64,000 nt of DNA from contig NZ_FNLO01000002.1 of the NCBI RefSeq assembly GCF_900095735.1, positions 447,626 through 511,625 of the forward strand, in the 5' to 3' direction. The translations under genes were made by a program, and so were the position numbers. This DNA comes from Chitinasiproducens palmae (GTDB lineage Bacteria > Pseudomonadota > Gammaproteobacteria > Burkholderiales > Burkholderiaceae). Positions 1-9,276 of the stretch are shown here, one piece after another (the stretch's first letter is position 1; every line of letters starts with the position of its first letter). The notes under the pieces were generated by a model. It was not told the DNA's origin and ran no database searches. It saw only the letters and a program-made list of their open reading frames with translations.

Positions 1-352
1 TCTTCGCCTGTCGGAACGCTTCCAATCCGGCCGGCATGCCGGCGTAGACTGCTACCTGCAGCAAGGTCTCCCTGATCTCGGCTCGGCCAGCGCCATTGCG
101 CAGTGCGCCGCGTATGTGCAGCCTTAGCTCGGTGGGTCGGTTGAGGCTCGCCAGCATCGCCACGATCAACAGACTGCGAGTCTTGAGTTCCAGTCCCTCG
201 CGATTCCAGACGTCACCCCAGCAATAGCGGGTGGCAAGCTCTTGCATCGGCTGGGCGAAATCGTCCCCCGAGGTCAGCGATGCCTCGACGTGCTTCGCTC
301 CTACAACGCGGCGCCGCATGGCAAAACCTTTTTCCAGCGCGTCGTCTCGCAT
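1..352 (-). CDS. carboxymuconolactone decarboxylase family protein (3' end outside window)
   Basis: The reverse-strand frame starts MRDDALEKGF and reads without a stop to the window edge, giving about 117 residues. The segments MQELATRYCWGDVW, LKTRSLLIVAMLASLNRP and IRETLLQVAVYAGMPAGLEAF are typical of PcaC/CMD-type proteins, including the conserved stretch around VYAGMPA. A GGAGAC ribosome site precedes the ATG at 352. PcaC decarboxylates 4-carboxymuconolactone in protocatechuate breakdown, but many single-domain CMD proteins have other roles, so the substrate is not assigned. The first residues resemble the PcaC N-terminus (GxxxRRxVxGxxHV). The C-terminus is cut off by the window. Confidence 0.85.
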   Translation of the reverse strand, partial: MRDDALEKGFAMRRRVVGAKHVEASLTSGDDFAQPMQELATRYCWGDVWNREGLELKTRSLLIVAMLASLNRPTELRLHIRGALRNGAGRAEIRETLLQVAVYAGMPAGLEAFRQAK

Positions 353-940
353 CTTTGTCTCCAAAATAGTGATGCTCACGACTCGAATTGTGTCATCCAC
401 TGCGCATGCTGGCGCTCGCGCGAGCCGCGAAATTTCAATTCTTGAAACGTCGCACGAATGTGGGCCCTAGCCCCAGGCGACTAGCCGGCTCGGCATTCGA
501 GGCAGCACAGGTTTCAGTACGTAAGCGAAGCGAGCAATACGCATGCTGCTGCGAACGCCGGCCGGCAGTCACCGGGGCGTGAACGGGGGCTGAAAAAAGC
601 CGTGATGGCGCGCTGGTACGCGCTGAGCACGCGTCACGCGCGGCGGCAGCAGGACCGCTGCGCTGGCTGCCGTCGTCGACACTACCGCGAACTGCGAACA
701 ACGAAGCTGTGCGTTCGGTTTGGCGCCAGCGGCGGTCGGTTGCTCATCCATGAAGGCGCAGACACTGTGCGAGGCAGGCCAACCGGAGCGGCCGCGCGTT
801 ATGGGAGACGCTGCAGGCAGCGCGCAGCATTCCCTCGTTGAACAGAAATGGGGGCCGCAAGCCGTGGCCTGCGCTACGGTACCTCCGACGACCGTAGCGA
901 CGCGCACGGACGGCTTGCCGCATTTATGGCGTGGCCTCCT
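353..940. other. intergenic, no supported gene
   Basis: This stretch lies between the CMD-like gene and the end of the IclR gene. The open frames in it are short, compositionally odd (rich in Arg, Cys and Ala) and match no family I recognise. No RNA gene or insertion sequence was seen. Confidence 0.5.
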
Positions 941-1753
941 TCACATGCCGCAATCGACCGCGCATTGTTCCAGTCGCGTGGCAGTAGCCAACAGTTCGCG
1001 GTGTATTTCGGGCAAGCGCGTTTCGGGAAAGGTCTCCGGTGTACCGATCAGGCACACCGCGGCGAATGCGTTTCCGGTCGACGCACGAATCGGCACCGCG
1101 AACGCGTATGAGTTTGGGACGATGTATCCAAAATTGACGCCAAAACCGTCTTGCTTCGAACGCTCCCACATCTTTCTGAACGCTTCGAGTCGGGCGCCGC
1201 CGTGGCGCCTGATTTCCTGTGCCTCATTGTCCTGAAGCAGCAACGCCTGCGCTTCGGCCGACAGCGTCTGGATGATCGCTACTCCGCCCGCGGAGCTGAA
1301 CAGTGGCCGTCTTACGCCCGGATAGACCATCGCGCCAGTCATCGAAACTGTGCCCGCGCGGATACTGCAGACGAAATCGTTGCCGCTGCGCAACTGCAAC
1401 AGCACGATGCCCTGCATGCGCCGCGCGAACTTGTTCACCACTTGCTCGGCGCACCTGTCGAAACTTGCATGGTGCGTCAACGCCAGGCCGAGTTCGTACA
1501 TCAAGGGCCCCGGCAGATAGTGTCGATCGCTGTCGCGCTGCTCGACTAACCGTTCCTGCACGAGACACGCTAACATCCGGTGGACCGTGCCCTTGTCCTG
1601 ATCGCAAGCGATCGCCAAATCGGAGAGCCGCCAGCCGACCTGCGGCCGGGTGGCGATCACGCGCATCAGCGTAATCCCTCTCGATAAGGTCTGTGTGCCG
1701 AAATGAACCTGTGGCGCACCGCTCTTGCATTTTTCGGATCGACTCTCGGCCAC
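941..1753 (-). CDS. IclR-family transcriptional regulator
   Basis: A 270-residue protein with an N-terminal winged helix-turn-helix (about residues 20-85: GITLMRVIATRPQVGW, LAIACDQDKGTVHRML) and a C-terminal IclR effector domain (FDRCAEQVVNKFARRMQG, then MVYPGVRRPLFSSAGGVAIIQ and FGYIVPNSYAFAVPIRA). The GTG at 1753 is chosen because GGAGGG lies seven bases upstream and because a later ATG would remove the first DNA-binding helix. It is divergent from the hydratase/acyl-CoA dehydrogenase/CoA-transferase genes, across 485 bases, and probably controls them. IclR proteins bind small aromatic or acidic metabolites; the effector here is not known. Confidence 0.9.
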   Translation of the reverse strand: MAESRSEKCKSGAPQVHFGTQTLSRGITLMRVIATRPQVGWRLSDLAIACDQDKGTVHRMLACLVQERLVEQRDSDRHYLPGPLMYELGLALTHHASFDRCAEQVVNKFARRMQGIVLLQLRSGNDFVCSIRAGTVSMTGAMVYPGVRRPLFSSAGGVAIIQTLSAEAQALLLQDNEAQEIRRHGGARLEAFRKMWERSKQDGFGVNFGYIVPNSYAFAVPIRASTGNAFAAVCLIGTPETFPETRLPEIHRELLATATRLEQCAVDCGM

Positions 1754-2238
1754 AGTGATGCCCTCCCGTCCAACGCGAGCTTGTTGCGCGCGCTCCAGCG
1801 CTGATCGCAGGTTCGCGCATCAGCCTGAAAAACTGAAAGACGCGACCCGCGCAATGTTTGTCGAGCGTCCTCGTTAGACAACACCGTCACCATCGTGACA
1901 CCGTTGCCGCGCCGCCGCTGGCTGCCGTATCGGCGGCGATTCACCGCAAACGACGATGGCGGACCAACGCGGCGCCCATCTTAACCGTCGCTCCGAGCGT
2001 TCGCAAAGCGCGTGCAAACCCTTTGTGAAGGTTGTGGGCATCGCGCTCGCGGACTCTGCCCACCGGGCGCGGCGCGCGGGGCACGACTACCAGCGCCCGG
2101 ACGCGCCACGCGCCATAGGAGTGCCTTATGCCGGCCACATGAAACTAGTATTTCCCGGCTCGATCGGGATGTCCTACATTGCCCTCATCGGCACCCATCG
2201 ACGAGATTGAACATGTCCGGCCAGAACGGAGCCAGTGC
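1754..2238. other. divergent intergenic region between IclR gene and hydratase gene
   Basis: This stretch should hold the promoters of the IclR gene and of the + strand catabolic operon. The short open frames are not convincing. I could not identify a clear operator. Confidence 0.45.
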
Positions 2239-3081
2239 ATGACAAAGCGGTTATCGCACGAGACGCAGCGCATCGAAACCGCTTACGACACGCTGTCCGC
2301 CACGCACGCGGCAGCTCTGAGCGCGACGCTGGACTATCCGTCGGTGCCGGTCGATGGCGACTTACTGCCGCCTCTCTGGCACTGGACGTATTTCACGCCG
2401 TTGGTGCCGCAATCGTCGCTCGCCGAGGACGGCCATCCGCACAAGGGCGGATTCCTTCCGGAACTTAATCTTCCCAGACGAATGTGGGCGGGCGGACGAC
2501 TGCGATTCCATGTGCCGCTGATGATCGGCGAACAAGCGATGCGCGAGTCACGTGTGGGTAGCATCAGCAAGAAGCAAGGGCGCAGCGGCCGCCTCGCTTT
2601 CGTGACCGTCCAGCACCGCATCACCGGTGCCGGCGCGCTGGCGATCGAGGAAGAGCACGACATCGTCTACCGGGAGCTTGCCACGGCCGGCTCGACCGCG
2701 CCGGCCGCGACGATGGCGCCGGCGGCCGCCTATTGGCGGCGCACGCTCGTGCCAGACGAGACCTTGCTGTTCCGTTATTCAGCGCTGACCTTCAATGCGC
2801 ATCGAATCCATTACGACAAGCCCTACGTCACCGGCGTCGAAGGTTACCCGGGGCTGGTGGTCCACGGCCCGCTCATTGCCACGCTGCTGATCGACTTAAT
2901 TCGTCGAAGCGTGCCGGATGCACGCATTGCCGGTTTCAGCTTCAAGGCTGTCCGCCCGTCTTTTGCGGGCCTGCCACTCGAACTGTGCGGCCAGCCTTCG
3001 GGCGACGGCGCAACAATCGACTTATGGTCCATGGATCACGAGGGCTTGCTTGGCATGACCGCACGAGCCGCGTTGGTCTAA
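2239..3081 (+). CDS. HTD2/MaoC-type acyl-CoA hydratase (mesaconyl-C4-CoA or itaconyl-CoA hydratase-like)
   Basis: A 280-residue double-hotdog protein. The N-terminal half carries LPPLWHWTYFTPLVPQ and GGFLPELNLPRRMWAGGRL. The C-terminal half carries FRYSALTFNAHRIHYD and YPGLVVHGPL, the hydratase 2 signature with its Asn/His/Asp residues. This architecture is that of the HTD2-like family, which includes mesaconyl-C4-CoA and itaconyl-CoA hydratases that form citramalyl-CoA. The ATG at 2239 has GGAG seven bases upstream; an in-frame codon at 2179 lacks a good site. It is the first gene of a tight + strand operon, 19 bases before the acyl-CoA dehydrogenase. The substrate is inferred from the family and from the CitE-like lyase nearby. 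Confidence 0.8.
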   Translation: MTKRLSHETQRIETAYDTLSATHAAALSATLDYPSVPVDGDLLPPLWHWTYFTPLVPQSSLAEDGHPHKGGFLPELNLPRRMWAGGRLRFHVPLMIGEQAMRESRVGSISKKQGRSGRLAFVTVQHRITGAGALAIEEEHDIVYRELATAGSTAPAATMAPAAAYWRRTLVPDETLLFRYSALTFNAHRIHYDKPYVTGVEGYPGLVVHGPLIATLLIDLIRRSVPDARIAGFSFKAVRPSFAGLPLELCGQPSGDGATIDLWSMDHEGLLGMTARAALV

Positions 3082-3100
3082 ACCCTTCTGGAAACCCATC

Positions 3101-4264
3101 ATGTTCGATACCAACGCCGACCCGTACCAGGAGATTCGTGAGGCCATTCGCGATCTCTGCCAAAAATTTCCGGCTACGTACTTCCGTGAGATTGACGAGC
3201 AGCGGTCGTATCCGGAAGCTTTCGTGAAGGCATTGACCGAAGCCGGCTGGCTGGCCGCACTGATACCACAGGACTACGGCGGCTCGGGTCTGGGACTGAC
3301 CGAAGCGTCGGTGATCATGGAGGAAATCAATCGCTCCGGCGGCAATTCGGGCGCCTGCCATGGACAGATGTACAACATGGGCACGCTGTTGCGCCACGGT
3401 TCCGACGAGCAGAAGCGACGCTACCTACCAGACATCGCCTCCGGAGAATTGCGCCTGCAGTCGATGGGCGTGACCGAGCCGACCACCGGCACAGACACCA
3501 CCAAGATCAAGACCACCGCGGAACGCCGAGGCGACCGCTACGTGATCAACGGACAGAAAGTCTGGATCTCCCGGATTCAGCATTCCGATCTGATGATCCT
3601 GCTCGCCCGCACGACGCCGCTGGCCGATGTCAAAAGGAAGTCCGAGGGGATGTCGATCTTCATAGTCGATTTGCGCGAGGCGATCGGCAACGGCATGACA
3701 GTGCAGCCGATTCTGAACATGGTCAATCACGAGACCAACGAGCTGTTTTTCGACAACCTGGAAATTCCGGCGGAGAACCTGATTGGCGAACAGGGCCAAG
3801 GCTTCAAATACATCCTAGACGGCTTAAACGCGGAGCGCACCCTGATCGCCGCCGAGTGCATCGGAGACGGTTACTGGTTCATCGACAAGGTCACGCAATA
3901 CGCGAAGGAACGCATCGTGTTCGGACGCCCTATCGGGCAGAACCAGGGCGTGCAGTTTCCGATCGCGCGCGCGTTCGTGAATATCGAGGCCGCTAATCTG
4001 ATGCGCCTCCATGCATGCCAACGGTTCGATGCCGGCCAGCCATGCGGTTCGCAGGCCAATATGGCCAAACTGCTCGCGGCCGATGCGTCGTGGGAAGCGG
4101 CCAACGCCTGCTTGCAGTTCCACGGCGGCTTTGGCTTCGCGGCGGAGTATGACGTCGAGCGAAAGTTTCGTGAAACACGTCTCTATCAGGTTGCGCCCAT
4201 TTCGACGAACCTGATCCTGTCCTATGTCGCCGAGCATGTCCTTGGCCTGCCGCGCTCATTCTGA
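3101..4264 (+). CDS. acyl-CoA dehydrogenase
   Basis: A 387-residue FAD enzyme with the usual three-domain layout: N-terminal helices (LIPQDYGGSGLGLTEASVIMEEI), the middle beta domain (LQSMGVTEPTTGTDTTKIKTTA, YVINGQKVWISRIQHSD) and C-terminal helices (ERIVFGRPIGQNQGVQFPIA, CLQFHGGFGFAAEYDVERKFRE). It oxidises an acyl-CoA to the enoyl-CoA and should pass electrons to the EtfA/EtfB pair encoded at 7580-9276. The C-terminal YEGT-type motif, whose Glu is the base in many family members, reads LYQVAPISTN here, so the base must come from elsewhere, as it does in some subfamilies. It sits 11 bases before the CoA-transferase gene, which supports one operon. Confidence 0.92.
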   Translation: MFDTNADPYQEIREAIRDLCQKFPATYFREIDEQRSYPEAFVKALTEAGWLAALIPQDYGGSGLGLTEASVIMEEINRSGGNSGACHGQMYNMGTLLRHGSDEQKRRYLPDIASGELRLQSMGVTEPTTGTDTTKIKTTAERRGDRYVINGQKVWISRIQHSDLMILLARTTPLADVKRKSEGMSIFIVDLREAIGNGMTVQPILNMVNHETNELFFDNLEIPAENLIGEQGQGFKYILDGLNAERTLIAAECIGDGYWFIDKVTQYAKERIVFGRPIGQNQGVQFPIARAFVNIEAANLMRLHACQRFDAGQPCGSQANMAKLLAADASWEAANACLQFHGGFGFAAEYDVERKFRETRLYQVAPISTNLILSYVAEHVLGLPRSF

Positions 4265-4275
4265 GGAGTCATCGC

Positions 4276-5454
4276 ATGCGTCCGCTGCAAGGTATCAAGG
4301 TCCTGACGTTCGAGCATGCAATCGCGGCACCTTTTTGCACGCGCCAGCTAGCCGATCTCGGCGCGCGCGTGATCAAAGTGGAACGGCCGGGCGTAGGCGA
4401 TTTCGCGCGCGGCTACGACGAGCGCGTCTCGGGCCTAGCGTCGCACTTCGTCTGGACCAATCGCTCGAAGGAGAGCATCACCCTCGACGTTAAGCAGGCT
4501 GAAGCCCTCGACGTCATACATGCGTTGCTGACTGATACGGACGTTCTGGTGCAGAACCTAGCACCTGGCGCTATGCAGCGTCTCGGCCTCGATTTCGACA
4601 CCCTGCGCACGCGCTACCCCAGTCTTATCGTCTGCGATATCTCAGGCTACGGTCTGGATGGACCCTATCGTGACAAGAAGGCTTACGACCTGCTCATCCA
4701 GAGCGAGTCCGGCTTTCTCAGCGTCACGGGCTCGCCCGACGAGCCCGCCAAGGCTGGTTGCTCGATTGCCGACATTGCCGCTGGTATGTACGGCTATACC
4801 AACATCCTGGCAGCGCTGCTCGAACGCGATCGCACCGGACGGGGCAGGCACATCGATGTCTCAATGCTCGAAAGCATGGTCGAATGGATGAGCTTCCCGC
4901 TCTATTATTCAATCGCCGATCAGCCTCCGCCGCCGCGCAGCGGCGCGGCACACGCGACGATCTTTCCTTATGGTCCATTTTCAGCTGGCGACGGCAATAG
5001 CGTAATGCTCGGTCTGCAGAACGAGCGAGAGTGGCAGCGTTTCTGCGAAACCGTCATCGCACGTCCCGAACTCGTCTGCGACGAGCGCTTCACATCGAAT
5101 AGCCGCCGAGTGACGCATCGCGCCGCCCTCACGCAGATCATCATCGACTCGTTCGCGTCGGGCGGCGCCGCCGAAGTGATCGAACGGCTGGAACAGGCCG
5201 GCATCGCGAATGCACACATCAACGGCATGCGTGAGGTCTGGCGTCATCCGCAGCTCGAAGCACGAGGGCGCTGGACGCGGATCGAGACGCCTGCGGGTGA
5301 GATTCCGGCGCTGTATCCGCCCGGCCAGTCGGCCGAGGATGCGCCTCGGATGGATCCGGTGCCGGCGCTGGGCGAACATACCGCCTCCATCCTCAGCGAA
5401 CTCGGCTTTACCGCCGCGCAGATCGAGACGATGCGCAGCGCAAATGCGGTTTGA
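4276..5454 (+). CDS. class III (CaiB/BaiF) CoA-transferase
   Basis: A 392-residue family III CoA-transferase. Visible marks are the N-terminal LQGIKVLTFEHAIAAPFCTRQLADLGARVIKVE, SKESITLDVK, NLAPGAMQRLGLDFDTLR, DISGYGLDGPYRDKKAYDLLIQ and the catalytic region SIADIAAGMYGY, with Asp about residue 166. These enzymes move CoA between carboxylic acids, and many act on dicarboxylates. The start has a GAGGAG site. With the dehydrogenase and hydratase upstream it would supply the CoA thioester that those two enzymes use. The donor and acceptor cannot be read from the sequence. Confidence 0.92.
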   Translation: MRPLQGIKVLTFEHAIAAPFCTRQLADLGARVIKVERPGVGDFARGYDERVSGLASHFVWTNRSKESITLDVKQAEALDVIHALLTDTDVLVQNLAPGAMQRLGLDFDTLRTRYPSLIVCDISGYGLDGPYRDKKAYDLLIQSESGFLSVTGSPDEPAKAGCSIADIAAGMYGYTNILAALLERDRTGRGRHIDVSMLESMVEWMSFPLYYSIADQPPPPRSGAAHATIFPYGPFSAGDGNSVMLGLQNEREWQRFCETVIARPELVCDERFTSNSRRVTHRAALTQIIIDSFASGGAAEVIERLEQAGIANAHINGMREVWRHPQLEARGRWTRIETPAGEIPALYPPGQSAEDAPRMDPVPALGEHTASILSELGFTAAQIETMRSANAV

Positions 5455-5604
5455 GCATCCCCGTTCGGTCCTTGCCGGCGGGGCGCGGGCGGTCCTCGCC
5501 GCGCGCTGCCCGGCGCGACGGACCCGGTCTACCCTTACCCGCCGCCGACACCACGCGCTCGTACTGCGGCGCGGTTGCCATTAAAGGCCGGAACTCAGCC
5601 GCCT

Positions 5605-6540
5605 TCAGTCGTCGCGCAGTACCACCCCTTGCCACGTTTCTCGTGCGACGAGCTCAGCGATCAGACCCACGAGCATCTTACGCACCGCAAAGGTCGCCGC
5701 GTGCATCGGCATGCTGTTCGACCAGCAAACGCTTGCCGGCCGCCTGATAACGGGATCGACCAGCATGCGCATCCTTGGTGTCCGAGCGGCATCGACCTGT
5801 GCGACGGCGGACGCCGGCAGGATGGTGCAAGCGCGCCCGGAGCGTGCAATCAGCAACAGCGATGGCAGCGAATCGATGTCCGCGATGATGTTCAGTTCGA
5901 GGTTGGCGCTTGAGAACGTCCGCTCGATCAACAGACGCAAGCCGTTGGCAATGCCCGGCATCACCAACTTGACGCCGGACAATGCAGCGAGCGCACAGGT
6001 TTGGGTAGCGGCGGGCACCGCCTCGCCCGGATCGCCCAGCAGATAGAGCGTTTCGTCGAAGACAGGCAGCGCGCCTATGCCAGGGGTGTCGGACTCGCGG
6101 AACAGAATTGCGAGATCAAGGCGGCCGTTCGCCAGCAATTCGTTCAAGTAGCCGCTCATGCTTTCGAAAAACTGCAGGCGGATGCCAGGGTATCGGTCCT
6201 GGACTCGCTCGAACAATGGCACTGCCAGCACCGAAGCCATCGTCGTCGGCAACCCGAGCGCAACCGTGCCGGACTCGTCGCCGCAACCCTTCGTGACCTC
6301 CTGCTTGAGTTGTTCCATCTGCCGCAGCACGAGACGGGCGTGACGATAGAGCGCCTTGCCTGCCGTCGTGGGCGTGATGCCCTGATTGCTGCGAAACACC
6401 AGCGCCACGCCAAGCTCCTCCTCCATCCGCGCCATCTGCTGGCTCAGTGACGGCTGGGCAACGAACAGCTTCTCTGCGGCCTTGCCAAAACTGCCGTAGT
6501 CGACGATGCTGACGAAGTAGCGGAGCTGTCGGACATCCAT
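5605..6540 (-). CDS. LysR-family transcriptional regulator
   Basis: A 311-residue regulator that starts MDVRQLRYFVSIVDYGSFGK, with helix-turn-helix KAAEKLFVAQPSLSQQMARMEEELGV (about residues 19-45) and a C-terminal periplasmic-binding-like effector domain (GLPTTMASVLAVPLFERVQDRYPGI, LAILFRESDTPGIGALPVF). The ATG at 6540 is the normal LysR start; the frame continues upstream but adds nothing recognisable. It converges with the CoA-transferase gene and lies downstream of, and in the same direction as, the CitE-like/Etf genes. It may control one or both halves of the CoA pathway. Confidence 0.92.
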   Translation of the reverse strand: MDVRQLRYFVSIVDYGSFGKAAEKLFVAQPSLSQQMARMEEELGVALVFRSNQGITPTTAGKALYRHARLVLRQMEQLKQEVTKGCGDESGTVALGLPTTMASVLAVPLFERVQDRYPGIRLQFFESMSGYLNELLANGRLDLAILFRESDTPGIGALPVFDETLYLLGDPGEAVPAATQTCALAALSGVKLVMPGIANGLRLLIERTFSSANLELNIIADIDSLPSLLLIARSGRACTILPASAVAQVDAARTPRMRMLVDPVIRRPASVCWSNSMPMHAATFAVRKMLVGLIAELVARETWQGVVLRDD

Positions 6541-6755
6541 GATGTGTGATCGGCGATACGACCAATGCGTCGAGCGCTGCAATGTCGAACATTCTATACG
6601 TCGGAGCCTCGCACGCTGAAATCCGTTGCCTTGCGCATGCAAGGCCGCCGATGGTGGCCCCGACCCTCCGATGCTTACGCACGCGCCGACCCCATGCAGC
6701 TCCTTGGCAGTGGCACGCGTCCCCGCCTGATGGGGTGTCACCGTGAGTCGTTCGG

Positions 6756-7583
6756 CTAGGCGCCGGCAGCGTCGAGAATTGCCTGGGCACGCTGCACCAC
6801 CGGGCGATCGACCATTTTTCCGTCTACCGCGACCGCCGCACCATGGGCGGCGGCGAATGCCGCGATTACGCGCGCCGCCCAATCGCGTTCGGCTTGGTTA
6901 GGCAGGAAAGCCTGGTTCACCACGGCGACCTGACGGGGATGAATGCACAGCTTGCCTGCGAAACCCCATCGTCGGGCCTCCACCGTTTCCACGCGAACGA
7001 GATCGTCCTGGTCGATCGCCGTGGTCACGCCATCGATCGGCGGCTCGATTCCTGCGACTCGGGAAGCCAGCGCCAACTGGGCCCGAAACTGATTCAGTTC
7101 GTGATTCCGCAGGTCCATGCGCAGGTCGGCACAGAAGTCGATGCTGCCGAAGACCAGTTGCCGCACCGACGGCGCTGCCGCGATCTGCTGCACATTGCGC
7201 ATGCCTTTCGCCGATTCGATCAACGGATAGACGGCCAGGCCGTCCGCTACCTGCCTTACCACGGCGAGGACATCGGCGCGACTGTCGGCCTTCGGCAGCA
7301 CGATGCCCGCCACGCCCGGCATGCGGCCAAGTCGTACATCGTCGCCGAACCAAGGCGTGCCCGGCGCGTTGATGCGAACGAGGACACTGTGTCCGGGACC
7401 GAGCCAATCGATCAACCTCTGCCTGGCGTATGGTTTTCGGTCCGGCGCGACCGCGTCCTCCAGGTCGAGAATCACGGCGTCCGCGCCGCTTGCCAAAGCC
7501 TTCTCGAAGCGCTCGGGCCGGTCTGCCGGCACGAACAACATGGACCGGCACGGTCGATGAGAGGGGTCGATCGTTCGTATCAC
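6756..7583 (-). CDS. HpcH/HpaI aldolase / CitE-like beta-hydroxyacyl-CoA lyase
   Basis: A 275-residue TIM-barrel lyase of the CitE group: SMLFVPADRPERFEKALASG, AVILDLEDAVAPDRK, VLVRINAPGTPWFGDD, LIESAKGMRN and LVFGSIDFCADL carry the substrate arginine and the metal-binding acidic residues. Stand-alone CitE proteins cleave acyl-CoA esters such as citramalyl-CoA (to pyruvate and acetyl-CoA) or malyl-CoA. I place the start at the GTG at 7583, which overlaps the etfA stop (GTGA), indicating translational coupling; an ATG fourteen codons later is possible. Downstream of etfB-etfA and close to the hydratase, it would finish the proposed C5-dicarboxyl-CoA pathway. The exact substrate is inferred. 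Confidence 0.85.
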   Translation of the reverse strand: MIRTIDPSHRPCRSMLFVPADRPERFEKALASGADAVILDLEDAVAPDRKPYARQRLIDWLGPGHSVLVRINAPGTPWFGDDVRLGRMPGVAGIVLPKADSRADVLAVVRQVADGLAVYPLIESAKGMRNVQQIAAAPSVRQLVFGSIDFCADLRMDLRNHELNQFRAQLALASRVAGIEPPIDGVTTAIDQDDLVRVETVEARRWGFAGKLCIHPRQVAVVNQAFLPNQAERDWAARVIAAFAAAHGAAVAVDGKMVDRPVVQRAQAILDAAGA

Positions 7584-8524
7584 AACGCACCCGCCAATTC
7601 TGGCACCACGGCAAACAGATCGGCGACCAAGCCATAGTCCGCCACACCGAAAATGGGCGCTTCGGGATCCTTGTTGACCGCGACGATCACCTTCGAGTCT
7701 TTCATGCCGGCCAAGTGTTGTATCGCGCCGGAAATCCCGATTGCGAAATACAACTGCGGCGCGACGATCTTGCCGGTCTGGCCCACCTGATAATCGTTCG
7801 GTACGAAGCCTGCGTCGACTGCGGCACGCGACGCGCCCAATGCTGCGCCGAGTTTGTCCGCAAGCGGTGAGAGCGTTGCCATATAATTCTCGCCGCTGCC
7901 GAGGCCTCGCCCGCCAGAAACGACGATCTTTGCACCGGCTAACTCGGGGCGCTCCAGCGTGCTGACTTCTCGCCCGACGAACTGCACGCCGCCTCCGTCG
8001 ACAGCGGCGGCAAGCGTCTCGACGACAGCAATGCCGCCGCACGGAGCCGCACCGTCGAACGCTGTGGTACGCACGGTGATGACCTTGATCGCATCGTGGG
8101 ACTGCACTGTCGCGATCGCATTGCCCGCGTAGATCGGTCGCCGGAACGTATCGTCGGCGTCGACCGCGATGACATCGCTGATCTGCGCGACGTCCAGCAG
8201 GGCCGCAATGCGCGGCGCGACGTTCTTGCCATACGCGGTGGCAGGCGCCAGGATATGGGTGTAGTCCCTCGCAATCGGCAGAAGCGTGGAGGCCAGCGGT
8301 TCGGCCAGACCTTCTGCAAGATGCGGTGCGTCCGCCCACCACACCTTTGTCACGCCATCGATCCGTGCGGCCTGCTTTGCGACGCCATCCGCGTTCCAGC
8401 CGGCGATCAGTAGATGAGCCTCGCCGCCGAGCTGTGCGGCGGCCGCCACCGTGTTCAACGTGGCCGCCTTGACGGCCGTATTGTCGTGCTCTGCAATGAC
8501 CAGAATCTTATTTTGTCCGCTCAT
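7580..8524 (-). CDS. etfA: electron transfer flavoprotein alpha subunit
   Basis: A 314-residue EtfA: the N-terminal [22 protein letters not shown] domain and the C-terminal FAD domain with [57 protein letters not shown] and DYGLVADLF. It binds FAD and carries electrons from acyl-CoA dehydrogenases to ETF-quinone oxidoreductase. Two bases separate it from the etfB stop, and its own stop overlaps the CitE-like start. A dedicated Etf pair inside a catabolic cluster suggests that it serves the acyl-CoA dehydrogenase at 3101. Confidence 0.96.
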   Translation of the reverse strand: MSGQNKILVIAEHDNTAVKAATLNTVAAAAQLGGEAHLLIAGWNADGVAKQAARIDGVTKVWWADAPHLAEGLAEPLASTLLPIARDYTHILAPATAYGKNVAPRIAALLDVAQISDVIAVDADDTFRRPIYAGNAIATVQSHDAIKVITVRTTAFDGAAPCGGIAVVETLAAAVDGGGVQFVGREVSTLERPELAGAKIVVSGGRGLGSGENYMATLSPLADKLGAALGASRAAVDAGFVPNDYQVGQTGKIVAPQLYFAIGISGAIQHLAGMKDSKVIVAVNKDPEAPIFGVADYGLVADLFAVVPELAGAL

Positions 8525-8526
8525 AA

Positions 8527-9276
8527 TTACACTACCTTGGCTTCCATCTTCAGTTTGTCGACTAGCGTTCGCACATTCGGCACCATCGTGCCAGCCTGGC
8601 GCGCACTCGGCTCGCTCACCCTGAGCGTCTTCAGTCTCGGGGCGACGTCGACGCCAAGGTCTTTGGCTGGCAACGTCGACAGCGGCTTCTTTTTCGCTTT
8701 CATGATGTTCGGCAACGTGACGTAGCGCGGTTCGTTCAAGCGCAGGTCGGTCGTGACGACCGCGGGCAGCGTCAGCGCCAGCGTCTCGGCACCGCCGTCG
8801 ACCTCCCGCGTCACGTGGGCCTTGCCAGCTGCCACCGTCAACTTGGACGCGAACGTCGCTTGCGGCATCCCCGCGAGGGCCGCGAGCATCTGCCCAGTCT
8901 GATTCGAGTCATCGTCGATAGCCTGCTTGCCGAGGAGCACCAGCGCCGCTTGTTCGCGCTCGGCCAACGCGTTGAGGACCTTGGCAACCGCAAGCGGCTG
9001 AAGCTCGTCGTCGCACTCGACCAGCAGCGCGCGGTCGGCACCCATCGCGAGGGCCGTTCGCAGAACCTCCTGACATTGCGCGGGGCCGCATGAGACCGCG
9101 AGTACTTCCGTCGCTATGCCCGTTTCCTTCAGACGCACGGCTTGTTCCACGGCAATCTCGTCGAATGGATTCATCGACATCTTCACGTTGGCAAGGTCGA
9201 CGCCAGACTGATCCGCTCGGACGCGAACCTTCACGTTGTAGTCGACCACCCGTTTCACCGCCACCATAATTTTCAA
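8527..9276 (-). CDS. etfB: electron transfer flavoprotein beta subunit
   Basis: A 249-residue Etf[82 protein letters not shown] and [25 protein letters not shown]. The TTG at 9276 (TTG-AAA-ATT-ATG) gives the usual [10 protein letters not shown] start and has GGGAG eight bases upstream; the ATG three codons later is the alternative. EtfB holds AMP and docks with dehydrogenases. It is first in the etfB-etfA-lyase transcription unit. Confidence 0.96.
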   Translation of the reverse strand: MKIMVAVKRVVDYNVKVRVRADQSGVDLANVKMSMNPFDEIAVEQAVRLKETGIATEVLAVSCGPAQCQEVLRTALAMGADRALLVECDDELQPLAVAKVLNALAEREQAALVLLGKQAIDDDSNQTGQMLAALAGMPQATFASKLTVAAGKAHVTREVDGGAETLALTLPAVVTTDLRLNEPRYVTLPNIMKAKKKPLSTLPAKDLGVDVAPRLKTLRVSEPSARQAGTMVPNVRTLVDKLKMEAKVV

